Assembly: GCA_036803025.1 (NCBI GenBank)
Contig: DAIRVC010000059.1
Span: forward strand, 1 to 14,526
Direction of reading: 5' to 3'
Length of the DNA: 14,526 nt
From: DAIRVC01 sp036803025
GTDB lineage: Bacteria > Chloroflexota > Anaerolineae > Anaerolineales > E44-bin32
Positions 14,158 to 14,526 of this stretch are shown in pieces (positions within the stretch are counted from its first letter, which is position 1; each line of letters opens with the position of its first letter). Under the pieces are notes generated by a model. It did no database searches. It was not told where the DNA came from and saw only the letters and a list, made by a program, of their open reading frames with translations. Made by a program: the position numbers and the translations under genes.

Positions 14158-14526
14158 CTACTTCCTGCCCATCAGGCCGCGCAGAAGGAAGAACACGCCC
14201 AGCAGAATCAGGGCGGCTGCCCAGATGGTGCCCGGGCGTCCCAGATCACTCAGGCCGATGGCCAGCAAGACCAACCCGAAGATGACGGTCCCACCGACCG
14301 GCCGGCGATAGGACGGGACGGTCAGGCGGATGCCGGCGCCGATCAGGGTGATGATGCCGGCGCCGATGAAGATCAGGTCCCACGGGTCGAGCGGGGCGAT
14401 GCCGGTGAGCATCCCAAGGTTCTCGGCCATCAAGACTAGACCGGCCCAGATCAGAATCACCGCCCAGCCGGCGGCGTTGACCGGATCGCGACGCCACTTC
14501 TCGTCCCAGGACTTCTCTTCGCCTCC
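14158..14526 (-). CDS. Small four-helix membrane protein, N-terminus cut by window edge
   Basis: The open frame enters from the right edge and ends with TAG at 14160-14158; 122 codons are visible. A charged cytoplasmic stretch (KSWDEKWRRDPVN) comes first, then four hydrophobic segments: AVILIWAGLVLMAE, LIFIGAGIITLIGAG, TVIFGLVLLAIGLS and AAALILLGVFFLLRG, ending in GRK. It resembles the short LiaF/LiaI-type membrane domains common in Gram-positive bacteria and Chloroflexota, but no diagnostic residue fixes a family. GTG 14460 could be read as a start, but the coding sequence clearly continues upstream. Function unknown. Confidence 0.75.
   Translation of the reverse strand, partial: GGEEKSWDEKWRRDPVNAAGWAVILIWAGLVLMAENLGMLTGIAPLDPWDLIFIGAGIITLIGAGIRLTVPSYRRPVGGTVIFGLVLLAIGLSDLGRPGTIWAAALILLGVFFLLRGLMGRK

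Noticed and set aside
1..14526. CRISPR array, tRNA/rRNA genes, insertion sequences or phage genes
   Set aside because: No regularly spaced repeats, no tRNA-like cloverleaf or rRNA sequence noticed, no transposase or integrase motifs in any plausible frame, and no terminal inverted repeats with target duplications seen by eye.

Overview
The window is GC-rich bacterial chromosome, densely coded, with 15 genes on both strands (three of them incomplete or broken) and no RNA genes, CRISPR array or mobile element that I can see. Three proteins carry bacterial lipoprotein signal peptides, and several starts are GTG or TTG. The lipoproteins with Pro/Thr/Glu-rich linkers, the aldehyde:ferredoxin oxidoreductase with its small ferredoxin and the long GNAT-like protein all fit an anaerobic or facultative member of the Chloroflexota (Anaerolineae-like). 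That placement is inference from protein style only. No stretch over about 300 bases lacks a gene.

Left part (1-6968, minus strand): one tight gene string, probably one operon, read from 6968 down to 1. Its order is amidohydrolase/deaminase A2, BMP-family substrate-binding lipoprotein, double-domain ABC ATPase, two permeases, a small lipoprotein with a degenerate M23 (LytM-like) domain, and a second amidohydrolase A1 that runs off the left edge. The transporter has the layout of nucleoside (Nup/Yuf/PnrA-type) importers. The two flanking amidohydrolases are clear paralogues of the Atz/Trz/SAH-deaminase type. Together they suggest import of a purine nucleoside or related N-heterocycle followed by cytosolic deamination.

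Middle (7134-8708, plus strand): divergent from the transporter are an isochorismatase-fold cysteine hydrolase and a creatininase-family metallohydrolase, both C-N bond hydrolases. They share a 165-base divergent control region with the transporter operon. The whole 1-8708 block reads as a possible nitrogen-heterocycle scavenging and degradation locus. The creatininase-like protein has Cys where the family's NGH motif has its metal-binding His.

Next (8785-10975, minus): an aldehyde:ferredoxin oxidoreductase (tungstopterin family), interrupted by a one-base frameshift in a TCC-repeat tract, and a dicluster 4Fe-4S partner whose start overlaps the oxidoreductase stop. Its promoter region is framed by a perfect 8-bp inverted repeat.

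Right part (11129-14526): a GerMN-domain lipoprotein and a large GNAT-like protein on the minus strand; then, divergent from them, a short GH3-like acyl-adenylating enzyme on the plus strand with good -35/-10 boxes for both directions; then a convergent four-helix membrane protein cut by the right edge.
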